NCBI GenBank assembly: GCA_964514105.1
Contig: CAZEPJ010000007.1
Coordinates: 22,731-86,730, forward strand
Reading direction: 5' to 3'
Source of the DNA: CAZEPJ01 sp964514105
GTDB lineage: Bacteria; Desulfobacterota; Desulfocorpusculales; Desulfocorpusculum
DNA length: 64,000 nt
Shown here: in pieces, positions 26,674 to 35,528 of the stretch
Numbering within the stretch: position 1 is the stretch's first letter
Layout: each line of letters begins with the position of its first letter
Program-made: the position numbers and the translations under genes
Notes under the pieces: generated by a model
What the model was told of the DNA's origin: nothing
What the model saw: only the letters and a program-made list of their open reading frames with translations
The model's database searches: none

Positions 26674-27054
26674 ATGGCGAAGATCCTTGTGGTGGACGAC
26701 GACCCCGACCTGGTGGAAACCGTTTCCATGATGCTCGAGAGCCGCCAGTACGAGGTGGTGGCTGCGTACGGGGGCGTGGAGGGCCTGAGCAAGGCCCGTT
26801 CGGAGAGCCCGGACTTGGTGGTACTGGACGTGATGATGCCGGACAAGGATGGTTTCGAGGTATGCAAGGAGATGAAGGCGGACCCCCAGCTCGCCCGGAT
26901 CCCCATCCTGCTGCTTACCGCCGTGGCCTCCAAGATCTCCGAGACCAAGTACACGCCGCGAATGGGCATGGAGACGGAGGCGGATGACTACGTGGACAAG
27001 CCGGTGAAGCCGGAGGAGATCGTCAAGCGCGTGGAGCGGCTGCTGGCCCGCTGA
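26674..27054 (+). CDS. Single-domain response regulator
   Basis: Receiver domain of 126 residues: acidic pocket VDDDP, phospho-acceptor Asp52 (VVLDVMMPDKDGF), switch Thr in LLLTAVASK and Lys in VDKPVKPEE. A short insert (ISETKYTPRMGMETEADDY) before the final Lys lengthens the usual fold. AAAGGAG precedes the ATG at 26674. No output domain. It may serve the kinase that follows after the repeat region. Confidence 0.93.
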   Translation: MAKILVVDDDPDLVETVSMMLESRQYEVVAAYGGVEGLSKARSESPDLVVLDVMMPDKDGFEVCKEMKADPQLARIPILLLTAVASKISETKYTPRMGMETEADDYVDKPVKPEEIVKRVERLLAR

Positions 27055-27110
27055 CTCCATGAGACGCAACCCCCAGGCGCCCGGCTTATCCTCCCGGTTT
27101 TCTCCCCCGT

Positions 27111-27165
27111 CCGGGGCAGGCGCCACGGGTTGAGTGGCCTTTTGTTGGGGCGACCCACCGGGTCG
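27111..27165. repeat. Intergenic direct repeat, copy A
   Basis: A 55-base element starting CCGGGGCAGGCGCCA and ending in GGGGCGACCCACCGGGTCG, cut by the N gap. It matches copy B (27339-27393) at roughly 45 of 55 positions. Its 3' end would form a GC-rich hairpin (GGGGCGACCC-ACC-GGGTCG plus the C run seen after copy B), which may explain the gap. Confidence 0.7.
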
Positions 27166-27175
27166 NNNNNNNNNN
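27166..27175. other. Assembly gap (10 N)
   Basis: Second placeholder gap, located exactly at the hairpin end of repeat copy A. True length unknown; repeat collapse or expansion is possible. Confidence 0.95.
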
Positions 27176-27275
27176 CTCGTCGCGGGCCGCCAGCCTCGCA
27201 CCACACCCCGAGCAGTATCTGGCGGGTGGCGGGTTCTCCTGCTGGCACGTCGGGCATCTCATAACAGATGCTCCC

Positions 27276-27295
27276 TGAGACGCGGCCGCGTCTCA
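27276..27295. repeat. Perfect 20-bp palindrome
   Basis: TGAGACGCGGCCGCGTCTCA is fully self-complementary. It lies in the 415-base gene-free interval between the response regulator and the hybrid kinase, between the two direct repeat copies. Candidate binding site for a dimeric regulator or part of a mobile intergenic element. Confidence 0.6.
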
Positions 27296-27338
27296 AGACG
27301 CTCTCGTGGGATGGCGCGCCCACCCACCCACCCCCGGG

Positions 27339-27393
27339 CCGGGGCGGGCGCCAGGGGTTGTGTGCCTTTTTGTGGGGCCCCCCCACCGGGTCG
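27339..27393. repeat. Intergenic direct repeat, copy B
   Basis: Second copy of the 55-base element, 228 bases downstream of copy A in the same orientation. It is followed by CCCCTGCC, completing the arm of the potential hairpin. Confidence 0.7.
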
Positions 27394-27469
27394 CCCCTGC
27401 CGTTACGGGGGGGGGCCGACACGGACCCCGGCAGGCGCGATGCCACACAGGAGACGGACGGCCGGAGGC

Positions 27470-28990
27470 ATGGACACACCTGGCGAGGGGGCGCCCGCCC
27501 AGATCTTGGTCGTTGACGATGAGCGCATCATGCGGGAGGGGTGCGCCCGCATCTGTCAGACCCTGGGTTGTGAGGTGCTGGCGGCCGACGGGGGAGAGGA
27601 GGGGCTCAGGGTCCTGCGCCAGGGCGCCGTGGACGTCCTGCTCCTGGACATGATGATGCCCGGCGTGAGCGGCATGGAGGTCCTGGAGCGCATCCAGGCC
27701 GAGCGGCCCGACGTGGTCGTCATCGTCATCACGGGGTACGCCACGGTGGAACTGGCCGTGGAGGCCATGAAGCGGGGGGCGTACGACTTCGTATCCAAGC
27801 CGTTCACCCCGGATCAACTTCGCCTGGTGGTGCGGCGGGCCCTGGACAAGCGCCGCCTGGAGCGGGAGGCCGAGCGCCTGCGGCAGGAGCGGGTCCGCAG
27901 CCTCCGGGACGTGGCCGAGGAGCAGAGCCGCCTGCGCACCATCATCCACTCCATGGCCGACGGCGTCCTGGTGGCGGCGCGCGACGGCGTGGTGGTGCTG
28001 CACAATCCACCCGCATCCCGCCTGCTGGGACTGGGCGACCGGCCCGTGCTGGGCAGGCCCATCGGGGAGGTCGCTCCTCCGGAGGTGAGCGCCATGGTCC
28101 GCAGGATCATGGACGAGCCGGCGGGGGTGGGGCGTTCTGTAGAGGTGCACATCCAAGGGGGCGGGGACCTGCGGGCGCACGCCGGCCTGATTCATCTCGC
28201 CGACGGGGAGGTCCTGGGAGCGGTCACCGTGATCCAGGATATCACCCCGCTCAAGGAGATGGATCGCATGAAGTCGGACTTCGTGGCCATGGTATCCCAC
28301 GAGCTCCGCTCCCCGCTTGCGGCCATCCAGCAGCAACTGGAGGTCATCCTGGGGGGAATGGCAGGGGAGGTCACGGACAAGCAGCGGTCTCTCCTGGTCC
28401 GCGCCCAGCAGCGGGCCCAGGGGTTGCTGGACCTCATCAAGGACCTGCTGGATCTGGCCAGGATCGAGGCGGGCCGGGTGGTGGACCGCCGGGAGCCCCT
28501 CGAGCTGGTGCCGCTGTTGGAGAAGACCGTGGCCTTTTTCGAGACCCCAGCCGCCGAAAAGGGCGTCCGATTGCGCCTGGATCCCCCGGCGGCGCTTCCC
28601 CTGGTCGTGGGAGACGGCGCCGCCCTGGAGGAGGTCTTCACCAACCTCGTCTCCAACGCCATCGCCTACACGCCCGCGGGGGGCGAGGTCCGGGTCCGGG
28701 CGGGGATCCGGGGGGGGTACGTGTGGACGGAGGTGACGGACACGGGCATCGGGATCCCAGCCCAGGCCCTCCCGCGGATCTTCGACCGCTTCTACCGGGT
28801 GAAGGACGAGCGGGCCCGGCAGGTGGTGGGAACGGGCCTGGGGCTCCCCATCGTCAAGGGGATCGTGGAGGCCCATCTGGGGACCATCGAGGTGGAGAGC
28901 ACCCACGGCGAGGGGAGTGTGTTTCGCGTGCTTCTGCCCGCGGTGTCCGGGATCCAATCCCGTCTTGACCGGATGGCGCCGCCGGGTTGA
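27470..28990 (+). CDS. Receiver-PAS-histidine kinase hybrid
   Basis: A 506-residue cytoplasmic signalling protein: N-terminal receiver (VDDER, Asp60 in LLLDMMMPGVSG, Lys in VSKPFTPD), a coiled-coil linker (RRLEREAERLRQERVRSL), a PAS domain (IIHSMADGVLVAARDGVVVLHNP), HisKA with His277 (MVSHELRSPLAA), and the ATPase with DTGIGIPAQA, FDRFYRVKDERA and GTGLGLPIV. A receiver at the N-terminus suggests it is controlled by an upstream kinase. Start uncertain: the ATG at 27470 begins at the receiver but its GGAGG is very close; the ATG at 27440 is an alternative adding 10 residues. Follows a repeat-rich interval. Confidence 0.92.
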   Translation: MDTPGEGAPAQILVVDDERIMREGCARICQTLGCEVLAADGGEEGLRVLRQGAVDVLLLDMMMPGVSGMEVLERIQAERPDVVVIVITGYATVELAVEAMKRGAYDFVSKPFTPDQLRLVVRRALDKRRLEREAERLRQERVRSLRDVAEEQSRLRTIIHSMADGVLVAARDGVVVLHNPPASRLLGLGDRPVLGRPIGEVAPPEVSAMVRRIMDEPAGVGRSVEVHIQGGGDLRAHAGLIHLADGEVLGAVTVIQDITPLKEMDRMKSDFVAMVSHELRSPLAAIQQQLEVILGGMAGEVTDKQRSLLVRAQQRAQGLLDLIKDLLDLARIEAGRVVDRREPLELVPLLEKTVAFFETPAAEKGVRLRLDPPAALPLVVGDGAALEEVFTNLVSNAIAYTPAGGEVRVRAGIRGGYVWTEVTDTGIGIPAQALPRIFDRFYRVKDERARQVVGTGLGLPIVKGIVEAHLGTIEVESTHGEGSVFRVLLPAVSGIQSRLDRMAPPG

Positions 28991-29061
28991 TGTCCTCGCC
29001 CTCGCCTGCGCCAACGCCTCTGGTCTTGCGCCTCGCGCCCCTGTCCCGGCGGGTTTTGCTA

Positions 29062-29090
29062 TTGACACGGGAGGGGCAACACGATATGTA
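29062..29090 (+). promoter_or_regulatory. Sigma70 promoter for TRAP/BKACE operon
   Basis: Perfect TTGACA, 17-base spacer and TATGTA, about 140 bases upstream of the first TRAP gene. Confidence 0.6.
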
Positions 29091-29231
29091 CGATCTGCCT
29101 CGAAATCAGGTAGGTCGTTCTCCCATGACGCGGTGTCAAGCTGGCCAGAAGCAAGGAAAGGGGGTGATCGTCCTCGTTTGGGCGTGTGAGAGGCGCGGTA
29201 CAACCCTAGCATCCGTAAGGAGGGCATGGCC

Positions 29232-30281
29232 ATGAAGAGAGGGTTCGTCGGAGTGCTGGTTCTCGGCACGGTGTTGGCGTTCACGCTGCCCGCGGCGGCG
29301 CAGGACAAGGTGATCAAGTGGAAGGCCCAGGGGTTTGTCCCGGCGGGCATGCTCTACCATGAGACGCTGCAGCGAACGGCCGAGGAGGTCAAGGCCGTGA
29401 CCAACGGCCGGGTGGTGTGGGAGGTCATGCCGGCCGGCCAGCTGGTCCCCCCCTTCGAGGGCCTCAAGGCCGTGAGCGACGGGGTGTACGAGGTCAACTT
29501 CGGGTACACCGGACAGTGGGTGGGGAAGATCCCCGTTTCTCCCCTGTTCACCGCCGCGCCCGGGGGACTCAACGCCCTGGACATGCAGATGTGGCTGGAG
29601 CACGGAGGCGGCAAGGAGCTCCACCAGGAGATGTACGACAAGTACGGGTACAAGGTGAAGGTCATCCACGACGCCCCCATCGCCATGGAGATCTACATGT
29701 GGGGCAAGAAGCCCATGAAAAAGATCGATGACTGGAAGGGAATGAAGCTGCGCATGATGCCTCTCATGGGGGACGTCCTGGCCAAGAATGGCCTCTCCGT
29801 GGTCTTCATGCCCGCCGGCGAGATCATGCCCAACCTCCAGCGCGGGGTCCTGGACGCGGCGGAATACAGCATCCCGGCCTTTGACAAGACCCTGGGCATC
29901 TGGGAGGTGTGCAAGTACCTGCACCTGCCCGGCATCCACCAGCCCGCCTCCCAGCTGGAGGTCGTCATCAACAAGAAGGCCTGGGACGCCCTGCCCAAGG
30001 AGTTGCAGGTCCAGGTGGAGGCCGCCATCTGGAAGAGCCGCCTGAAGAACTGGCTCTGGATGGAGAATGAGAACATCAAGGCCATGGATTTCTTCAAGGA
30101 GAAGGGGATCGAGGTGGTGCATCTTGAAGAGGCCACGGTGAAGACCATGATCAAGTGGGCCGAGGATTACCTCGACGAGATGGGGGCCAAGGACGAGTTC
30201 TTCGGCAAGGTGTGGAAGTCCCAGAAGGAATTCGGAAAGAAGTGGTATCCGTATACCAAGGCCTTCTCCCTGCCCCACTGA
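29232..30281 (+). CDS. dctP: TRAP transporter substrate-binding protein (DctP family) 1
   Basis: Periplasmic binding protein of 349 residues with a Sec signal peptide (MKRGFVGVLVLGTVLAFTLP, cleavage after AAA). DctP-fold features: GRVVWEVMPAGQLVPPFEGL early and the mid-domain WKGMKLRMMPLMGDVLAKNG, the region that normally carries the ligand-clamping Arg (here within KLRMM). ATG at 29232 preferred over 29226 because GGAGG is then 8 bases away. First gene of an operon with permeases and acyl-acid catabolic enzymes; the ligand is likely an organic acid feeding those enzymes, not identified. Confidence 0.93.
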   Translation: MKRGFVGVLVLGTVLAFTLPAAAQDKVIKWKAQGFVPAGMLYHETLQRTAEEVKAVTNGRVVWEVMPAGQLVPPFEGLKAVSDGVYEVNFGYTGQWVGKIPVSPLFTAAPGGLNALDMQMWLEHGGGKELHQEMYDKYGYKVKVIHDAPIAMEIYMWGKKPMKKIDDWKGMKLRMMPLMGDVLAKNGLSVVFMPAGEIMPNLQRGVLDAAEYSIPAFDKTLGIWEVCKYLHLPGIHQPASQLEVVINKKAWDALPKELQVQVEAAIWKSRLKNWLWMENENIKAMDFFKEKGIEVVHLEEATVKTMIKWAEDYLDEMGAKDEFFGKVWKSQKEFGKKWYPYTKAFSLPH

Positions 30282-30316
30282 GGGGGGGGCTGAAGCGAGG
30301 CAGGCGTTGTCCGCCC

Positions 30317-30353
30317 GAGGGCTATCTCCCCTCACTGGAGGGGAATAGCCCTC
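30317..30353 (+). terminator. Hairpin attenuator between dctP and dctQ
   Basis: Stem of 16 bp with a single bulged C and a 4-base loop (GAGGGCTAT arm at 30317-30325, returning ATAGCCCTC at 30345-30353), followed by TCTTCTTG. Position between the binding-protein and permease genes suggests partial termination or 3'-end stabilisation, giving excess binding protein. Confidence 0.75.
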
Positions 30354-30523
30354 TCTTCTTGTGTCGCCGGAGGCGGGCTGCACGCCGTGCGCCGCTGCCG
30401 CGGGGGGCAGGGAGCGGGTCGCGCGGCGAGACGGGGTGATCTCGGGCTCTTGCCCGTGGCGCCATGGCGTGGGGGGTGTGCCGACCTCCCGGGTCGGTGC
30501 GTGGTCGTCCGTCGGAGGGGGAG

Positions 30524-31036
30524 ATGGAAAAGGCGTTTCGGGTCGTGGACCAAGCCAGCGTGTGGACGGGGAAGCTGGCCAGCTACCTCATGGCCGCTCT
30601 TGTGGTGGCCATCTGCTATGACGTCTTTCTGCGCTACGCCATGAACAAGCCCACCCACTGGGCATTCGAGCTGACCTACATGGTGTACGGCGCCTATGCC
30701 ATGCTCGGGGTGGCGTATTGCCAGGTCATGAAGACCCACGTGCGGATGGACCTGCTGTACGCCCGTCTGCCTCCCCGGGCCAGGGCCTGGACCGACGTGG
30801 TCTGCTACCTGTGCCTCTTCTTCCCGCTGCTTATCGTCCTGACGTACAAATGCGGCGAGCACGGCCTCTGGGCGTTCACGTCGGGAGAGCGCTCCTCCTC
30901 CAGCGTCTGGAGGCCAGCCCTGTGGCCCTTCAAGCTGGCGATCACCTTCGGTTTCGCGCTCTTTCTCCTCCAGGGGTTCGTGGATTTCCTGCGCACGCTC
31001 CTCATCGCCATTCGCGGAGGCTCCCATGAGTCCTGA
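30524..31036 (+). CDS. dctQ: TRAP transporter small permease (DctQ) 1
   Basis: Small membrane subunit of 170 residues with four hydrophobic helices. The first has the family pattern SYLMAALVVAICYDVFLRYAM, followed by WAFELTYMVYGAYAMLGVAYCQ and the amphipathic loop KTHVRMDLLYARLPPRA. Start at the ATG at 30524 with GGAGGGGGAG upstream. It overlaps dctM by 11 bases. Confidence 0.93.
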   Translation: MEKAFRVVDQASVWTGKLASYLMAALVVAICYDVFLRYAMNKPTHWAFELTYMVYGAYAMLGVAYCQVMKTHVRMDLLYARLPPRARAWTDVVCYLCLFFPLLIVLTYKCGEHGLWAFTSGERSSSSVWRPALWPFKLAITFGFALFLLQGFVDFLRTLLIAIRGGSHES

Positions 31037-32342
31037 GCTGACCACCATCCTCATGCTCCTGAGCCTCTTCGTCTTGGTGGCCGGGTTCCCCCTGGCCTTC
31101 GGCATCGGCACCATGGGGCTCCTGTTCGGATACATCACCACGGGCAAGGCCTATCTGTACATGATGCCCCAAAGGGTGATCAACGGGACCCTCTCCGAGT
31201 ACATCCTGGCGGCGGTGCCCCTGTTCATCTTCATGGGCGCCATGATGCAGACCTCGGGCGTGGCCGACAAGGCATTCTTCATCCTGCGGCGATGGATGGC
31301 GGGACTGCGTGGGGGGCTCGCCGCGGCCACGGTCACCCTGGCCATGATCTTCGCGGCGTGCACTGGTGTGGTGGGTGCATCTGAGACGGCCATCGGACTG
31401 CTGGCCATCCCCTCCATGCTCAAGGCCAAGTACGACAAGGGGATGGCCAGCGGCGTGGTGTGCGCCGGAGGGACCCTGGGGATCCTCATCCCTCCGAGCA
31501 TCATGCTCATCCTGTACGCCCCCATGGCCGGGGTCTCCGTGACCCAGATGTACGCGGGGGCGATTGTGCCGGGCATCCTTCTCGGGTTTTCTTACATTGC
31601 ATACGTCCTCCTCCGGGCGGGGCTGAACCCCAAGATGGGGCCGCCGCTGGCCCCGGAGGAGCGGCTCCCGTTCTTCTCCCGGCGCTCCCTGGTGGAGGGC
31701 TTCCAATACCTGATCCCTCCCGTGTTCCTGATCTTCACGGTCCTGGGCTCCATCTTTTTCGGGGTGGCATCCCCCACCGAAGCGGGGGCCGTGGGGTCCG
31801 TCGGGGCCGTGGGCCTTGCCCTGGCGTACAGGAACCTGACCTGGAAGTCGTTCAAAGAGAACTGCTACCTCACCATGCGCATCACAGCCATGATCATCTT
31901 CATCGCCATCGGCTCCAACCTCTTCACCGGGGCCTTTCTCAGCGCAGGGTGCGGCCAGGTGATCACGGACTTCCTCCTGGGCCTGGGGTTCGGTGCCTGG
32001 GGCGTGTTCATGGTTATCCTGATCATCATCTTCGTCCTGGGCTGCTTCATCGACTGGATCGGGATCCTGCTCATCACGGTCCCCATCTTCGTCCCCATCA
32101 TGATGAAGCTGGGCTTCGACAACCTCTGGGTGGGACTCGTCGTCTGTGTGAGCCTCCAGATCTCGTTTCTCACCCCGCCATTCGCGTACTCCATCTTCTA
32201 CCTCAAGGGGATCGCCCCGGAGATTCCCCTGCCCGACATCTACAGGGGGATCGTCCCCTTCGTGATCATCCAGATCATCGTCACAGTGCTCTGCATCTCA
32301 GTTCCAGACCTGGTCCTGTGGCTCCCCCGGATCCTGCAGTGA
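31026..32342 (+). CDS. dctM: TRAP transporter large permease (DctM) 1
   Basis: Main transport subunit, 438 residues, about 12 hydrophobic helices and two hairpin regions. Family motifs: AAVPLFIFMGAMMQTSGVAD, the GVVGASETAIGLLAIPSM region, the conserved GGTLGILIPPSIMLILY and, in the C-terminal half, FIDWIGILLITVPIFVPI. Works with DctP and DctQ as a sodium-driven importer. Followed after 65 bases by the beta-keto acid cleavage gene. Confidence 0.95.
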   Translation: MSPELTTILMLLSLFVLVAGFPLAFGIGTMGLLFGYITTGKAYLYMMPQRVINGTLSEYILAAVPLFIFMGAMMQTSGVADKAFFILRRWMAGLRGGLAAATVTLAMIFAACTGVVGASETAIGLLAIPSMLKAKYDKGMASGVVCAGGTLGILIPPSIMLILYAPMAGVSVTQMYAGAIVPGILLGFSYIAYVLLRAGLNPKMGPPLAPEERLPFFSRRSLVEGFQYLIPPVFLIFTVLGSIFFGVASPTEAGAVGSVGAVGLALAYRNLTWKSFKENCYLTMRITAMIIFIAIGSNLFTGAFLSAGCGQVITDFLLGLGFGAWGVFMVILIIIFVLGCFIDWIGILLITVPIFVPIMMKLGFDNLWVGLVVCVSLQISFLTPPFAYSIFYLKGIAPEIPLPDIYRGIVPFVIIQIIVTVLCISVPDLVLWLPRILQ

Positions 32343-32407
32343 AACCAGGAGGCCGGCCCGGAGGTCGGGCGCGGCATGCACGCAACTCAAGCTGGGAGGG
32401 AATCCAA

Positions 32408-33328
32408 ATGTCCAAGGCCGTGATCACAGCAGCCATCACCGGGAGCATCCACACCCCCACCATGACCCCCTACCTGCCCATCACCCCCAAGCAGATCGCC
32501 GACGAGGCGGTGCGGGCGTGGGAGGCCGGGGCTGCCGTGGCCCACATCCACGTGCGGGACCCCCAGACGGGCATGCCGTCGCCCTCCCAGGAGCTCTTCG
32601 GGGAGGTGCTGGCCGACGTCAAGTCCCGGTGCGACATGGTCATCTGCACCACCACGGGGGGGGGGCTGGGCATGACCGCCGAGCAGCGGGTGGCCGTGGT
32701 GCGTCAGTACAGGCCCGAGCTGGCCTCCCTGAACGCGGGCTCTCTCAACTTCGCCCTTTTCCCGGTCCTCAACAAGATCAAGGAGTTCAAGCACCCCTGG
32801 GAGCCTCAGTACCTGGCCATGACCGAGGACCTCATCTTCCCCAACACCTTCAAGACCCTCCGGGAGTTCTGCGGCTTCTTCAACGAGACCGACACCAAGC
32901 CCGAGCTGGAGATCTACGACGTGGGGATGATCAACAACGTGGCCTACATGATCCAGGCCGGCCACCTCAAGAAGCCCGTATACCTCCAGTTCGTCCTGGG
33001 AATCCTGGGGGGCCTGCCGGCCACCATGGAGAACCTGATGTTCATGTACAAGACGGCCCGCGAGACCATCGGGGAGTTCCAGTGGTCGGCCTTCGGCGCA
33101 GGCCGCAACCAGATGCCCATGTGCACCACCGCCCTGCTCTTGGGGGGCAACGCCCGGGTGGGGCTGGAGGACAGCGTGTACGTGGGAAAGGGCCAGATGG
33201 CCAAGAGCAACGCCGAGCAGGTGGAGAAGATCGTGCGCATCGCCCGGGAACTGGGCATCGAACCGGCCACCCCCAACGAGACCCGGCAGATCCTGGGACT
33301 CAAGGGGTTGGACAAGGTGGGCTTCTGA
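32408..33328 (+). CDS. Beta-keto acid cleavage enzyme (BKACE, DUF849)
   Basis: A 306-residue TIM-barrel protein of the family typified by 3-keto-5-aminohexanoate cleavage enzyme. Such enzymes condense a beta-keto acid with acetyl-CoA and split it into acetoacetate plus a new CoA ester. Zn-ligand motif AAVAHIHVRD, the VICTTTGGGLGM loop and FSAFGAG-like WSAFGAGRNQMPM are seen; start VITAAITGSIHTPTMTPYLP is typical. ATG at 32408 with GGGAGGG upstream. The downstream acetoacetyl-CoA synthetase would use the acetoacetate product. The actual keto acid is unknown. Confidence 0.92.
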   Translation: MSKAVITAAITGSIHTPTMTPYLPITPKQIADEAVRAWEAGAAVAHIHVRDPQTGMPSPSQELFGEVLADVKSRCDMVICTTTGGGLGMTAEQRVAVVRQYRPELASLNAGSLNFALFPVLNKIKEFKHPWEPQYLAMTEDLIFPNTFKTLREFCGFFNETDTKPELEIYDVGMINNVAYMIQAGHLKKPVYLQFVLGILGGLPATMENLMFMYKTARETIGEFQWSAFGAGRNQMPMCTTALLLGGNARVGLEDSVYVGKGQMAKSNAEQVEKIVRIARELGIEPATPNETRQILGLKGLDKVGF

Positions 33329-33464
33329 GAGCCAGGACATGGAAGACAGCGAATACGGACGCGGGAGCACGAAGGTCGCAGCCGCCGGTACCCGTCGATG
33401 GGCGGGGTGACTCCGGGTTCCGGAGGCTCAGATGCGGACTCCCGTGCCTTGGCGAGGTCCTCAC

Positions 33465-34430
33465 ATGAAGCTGGAAGACATCAAATCGATTTCCGTTCTT
33501 GGCGCGGGGATCATGGGCCACGGCATCGCCCAGAGCTTTCTCATGGGCGGCTACCCGGTGCGCCTCTACGACATCCAGGACGCCATCCTGGAGACGGCCC
33601 GGGCCCACATCCGGGAGAACCTGGAGCTGTTTCACGAGGAGGGTCTCATCAAGAGGCGGACCATCGATCCAGCCATGGAGCGACTGACCACTACCTCGGA
33701 GCTGGCCGAGGCCGTCCGGGGCAGCGATTTTGTCGTGGAGGCCGCGCCCGAGAGCCTTCCCCTGAAGCAGGAGCTGTTCCAGCAGGTGGAGGCCCTGGTG
33801 CGGGAGGACGCCATCATCGCCAGTAACACCTCGTCCCTGACCCTGACGGACATCGGCGCCAGGGTCACGCGCAAGGAGCGGCTGGTCATCACCCATTGGT
33901 TCAATCCGCCGCACATCGTGCCCACGGTGGAGGTGGTCAAGGGGGAGCGCACCAGTGAGGAGACCCTCGAGACCGCCTTCTCCCTCCTGGAAAGGATCCG
34001 CAAGGTCCCGGTGAAGATCAACGTGGAACTCCCCGGTTTCTTGGTCAACCGCATCCAGGTGGCCATGGTCCGGGAGGTGTTCGATCTGTACGAGAAGGGC
34101 GTGGCCAGCGCCTCGGACATCGACAAGGCCATCAAGGGGAGCATCGGCTTCCGCCTGGCCAGCATCGGACCGCTGCTTACGGCCGATCTGGGCGGCCTGG
34201 ACCTGTGGTTCCGGGTCTGCGAGAATCTGCTGCCCAAGATCCGCAGTTCCGTCGAACCCAGCGACGCCGTGGCCGACATGGTCGCCAAGGGGGATTTCGG
34301 CATCAAGAGCGGAAAGGGGTTCTACGACTACGCCTCGGACTTCTCCAAGGCTGCCCTCGACGAGGCCGTGCGCAAGAGGGACGAGGAATTCCTGCGGCGT
34401 CTCAAGCAGTTGTACTGGAAGGGGGATTGA
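33465..34430 (+). CDS. 3-hydroxyacyl-CoA dehydrogenase family enzyme
   Basis: NAD-dependent dehydrogenase of 321 residues: Rossmann motif VLGAGIMGHGIAQ, NTSSLTLTDI, the catalytic His in ITHWFNPPHIVPTVEVV, and the C-terminal helical domain with GFLVNRIQVAMVREVF and GKGFYDY. Single-domain members include 3-hydroxybutyryl-CoA, lambda-crystallin and L-carnitine dehydrogenases; next to a BKACE the free-acid type (as in carnitine degradation) is tempting but unproven. ATG at 33465 begins at the usual N-terminus (MKLEDIKSI); an ATG at 33432 with a better ribosome site (GGAGG) is also possible, adding 11 residues. Confidence 0.92.
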   Translation: MKLEDIKSISVLGAGIMGHGIAQSFLMGGYPVRLYDIQDAILETARAHIRENLELFHEEGLIKRRTIDPAMERLTTTSELAEAVRGSDFVVEAAPESLPLKQELFQQVEALVREDAIIASNTSSLTLTDIGARVTRKERLVITHWFNPPHIVPTVEVVKGERTSEETLETAFSLLERIRKVPVKINVELPGFLVNRIQVAMVREVFDLYEKGVASASDIDKAIKGSIGFRLASIGPLLTADLGGLDLWFRVCENLLPKIRSSVEPSDAVADMVAKGDFGIKSGKGFYDYASDFSKAALDEAVRKRDEEFLRRLKQLYWKGD

Positions 34431-34467
34431 GGGAGCCGGCGCCCACTACGAACGGGAGGGTATATCC

Positions 34468-35430
34468 ATGAGCGTGCTGGTCACAGGCGGAACCGGGTTC
34501 ATCGGGGCGGAGGTGGTGCGGATCCTCCTGGAGAAGGGCCTGAAGCGTCCCGTGGCCTTGGACATCAACCCATCCACCAAGCTCCTGGACGACGCAGCCG
34601 ATCATGTGGAGGTCGTTCGCGGGGATCTGGGGAACTTCAGCCACGTCCTGAGCGTGGTGAAGCAGCTCCGCCCCAGGGTGATCTACCATCTGGGGGGCAT
34701 GCTCTCGGTGCCATCGGACGCGGATCCGGCGGCGTCCTTCCGGGCCAATGCCATGGGCACCTTCCATGTGCTGGAGGCGGCCCGATTGTTCGACGTGCCC
34801 CAGGTCCTCTTCTCCAGCACCATCGCCACGTACGGCATGAACATCCGCGGCGAGGCCATCGACGACTACACCCTCCAGCGGCCTCAACTCTTTTACGGCT
34901 GCACCAAGGTGTTCGCCGAGCTGCTGGGCCAGTTCTACAAGCGGAAACACGGCCTGGATTTCCGGGGGGTCCGCTACCCCTCCATCGTGGGCCCCGGGGT
35001 CAAGACCCCCGGCATCGTGCAGTACACCTCTTGGGCCATCGAGGAGAGCTGCAAGGGGAAGCCCTTTACCGTGTGGGTCAAGCCCGAGACCCGGGTGGCC
35101 ATCATGTATTTCAAGGACGCGGCCCGGGCCATCGTCCTTCTGGGGGAGGCCCCCGTCGAGCGGATCAAGATGGTCAACTACGTCATCGCGGGGCCCTCGC
35201 CCGACCCCAGCGCCCAGGAACTGGTGGATAAGGTCCGGGCCAAGATCCCGGGGGCGGCCCTGGAGTTCAAGCCCGATCCCGATCGCCAGCGGATCATCGA
35301 GGGACTGGCCCTCCCCCTGGACGACGCCACCGCGAGGGCCGAATGGGGCTGGGCCCCTCGTTTCGATCTGGAACGGATGGTGGAGGACTTTCTCCGGGAG
35401 CTGAAGGGGCATCCCCAGCGGTACGCCTGA
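34468..35430 (+). CDS. NAD-dependent epimerase/dehydratase (extended SDR)
   Basis: A 320-residue extended short-chain dehydrogenase: NAD-binding VTGGTGFIGAEVV, the Asp-containing second strand ending ALDIN, SST in LFSSTIATYG and the catalytic pair in YGCTK. Similar in size to bacterial SDR-type L-threonine 3-dehydrogenases and nucleotide-sugar epimerases. No sugar genes are nearby, so a hydroxy-acid or amino-acid substrate is more likely. GGGAGGG precedes the ATG. Confidence 0.88.
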   Translation: MSVLVTGGTGFIGAEVVRILLEKGLKRPVALDINPSTKLLDDAADHVEVVRGDLGNFSHVLSVVKQLRPRVIYHLGGMLSVPSDADPAASFRANAMGTFHVLEAARLFDVPQVLFSSTIATYGMNIRGEAIDDYTLQRPQLFYGCTKVFAELLGQFYKRKHGLDFRGVRYPSIVGPGVKTPGIVQYTSWAIEESCKGKPFTVWVKPETRVAIMYFKDAARAIVLLGEAPVERIKMVNYVIAGPSPDPSAQELVDKVRAKIPGAALEFKPDPDRQRIIEGLALPLDDATARAEWGWAPRFDLERMVEDFLRELKGHPQRYA

Positions 35431-35528
35431 GCTCGCCGGACAAGAGCGGCGGCCCCCCCGAACCGGGGATTGCAAAGCGCACATCGAGAGGTGGGATCTC
35501 CCTACGACCCCTGCAGGAGGTGAGGATC

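Noticed and set aside
27243..27258. TGGCACG string resembling a sigma54 -24 element
   Set aside because: The GC dinucleotide is two bases out of register for a -12 element.
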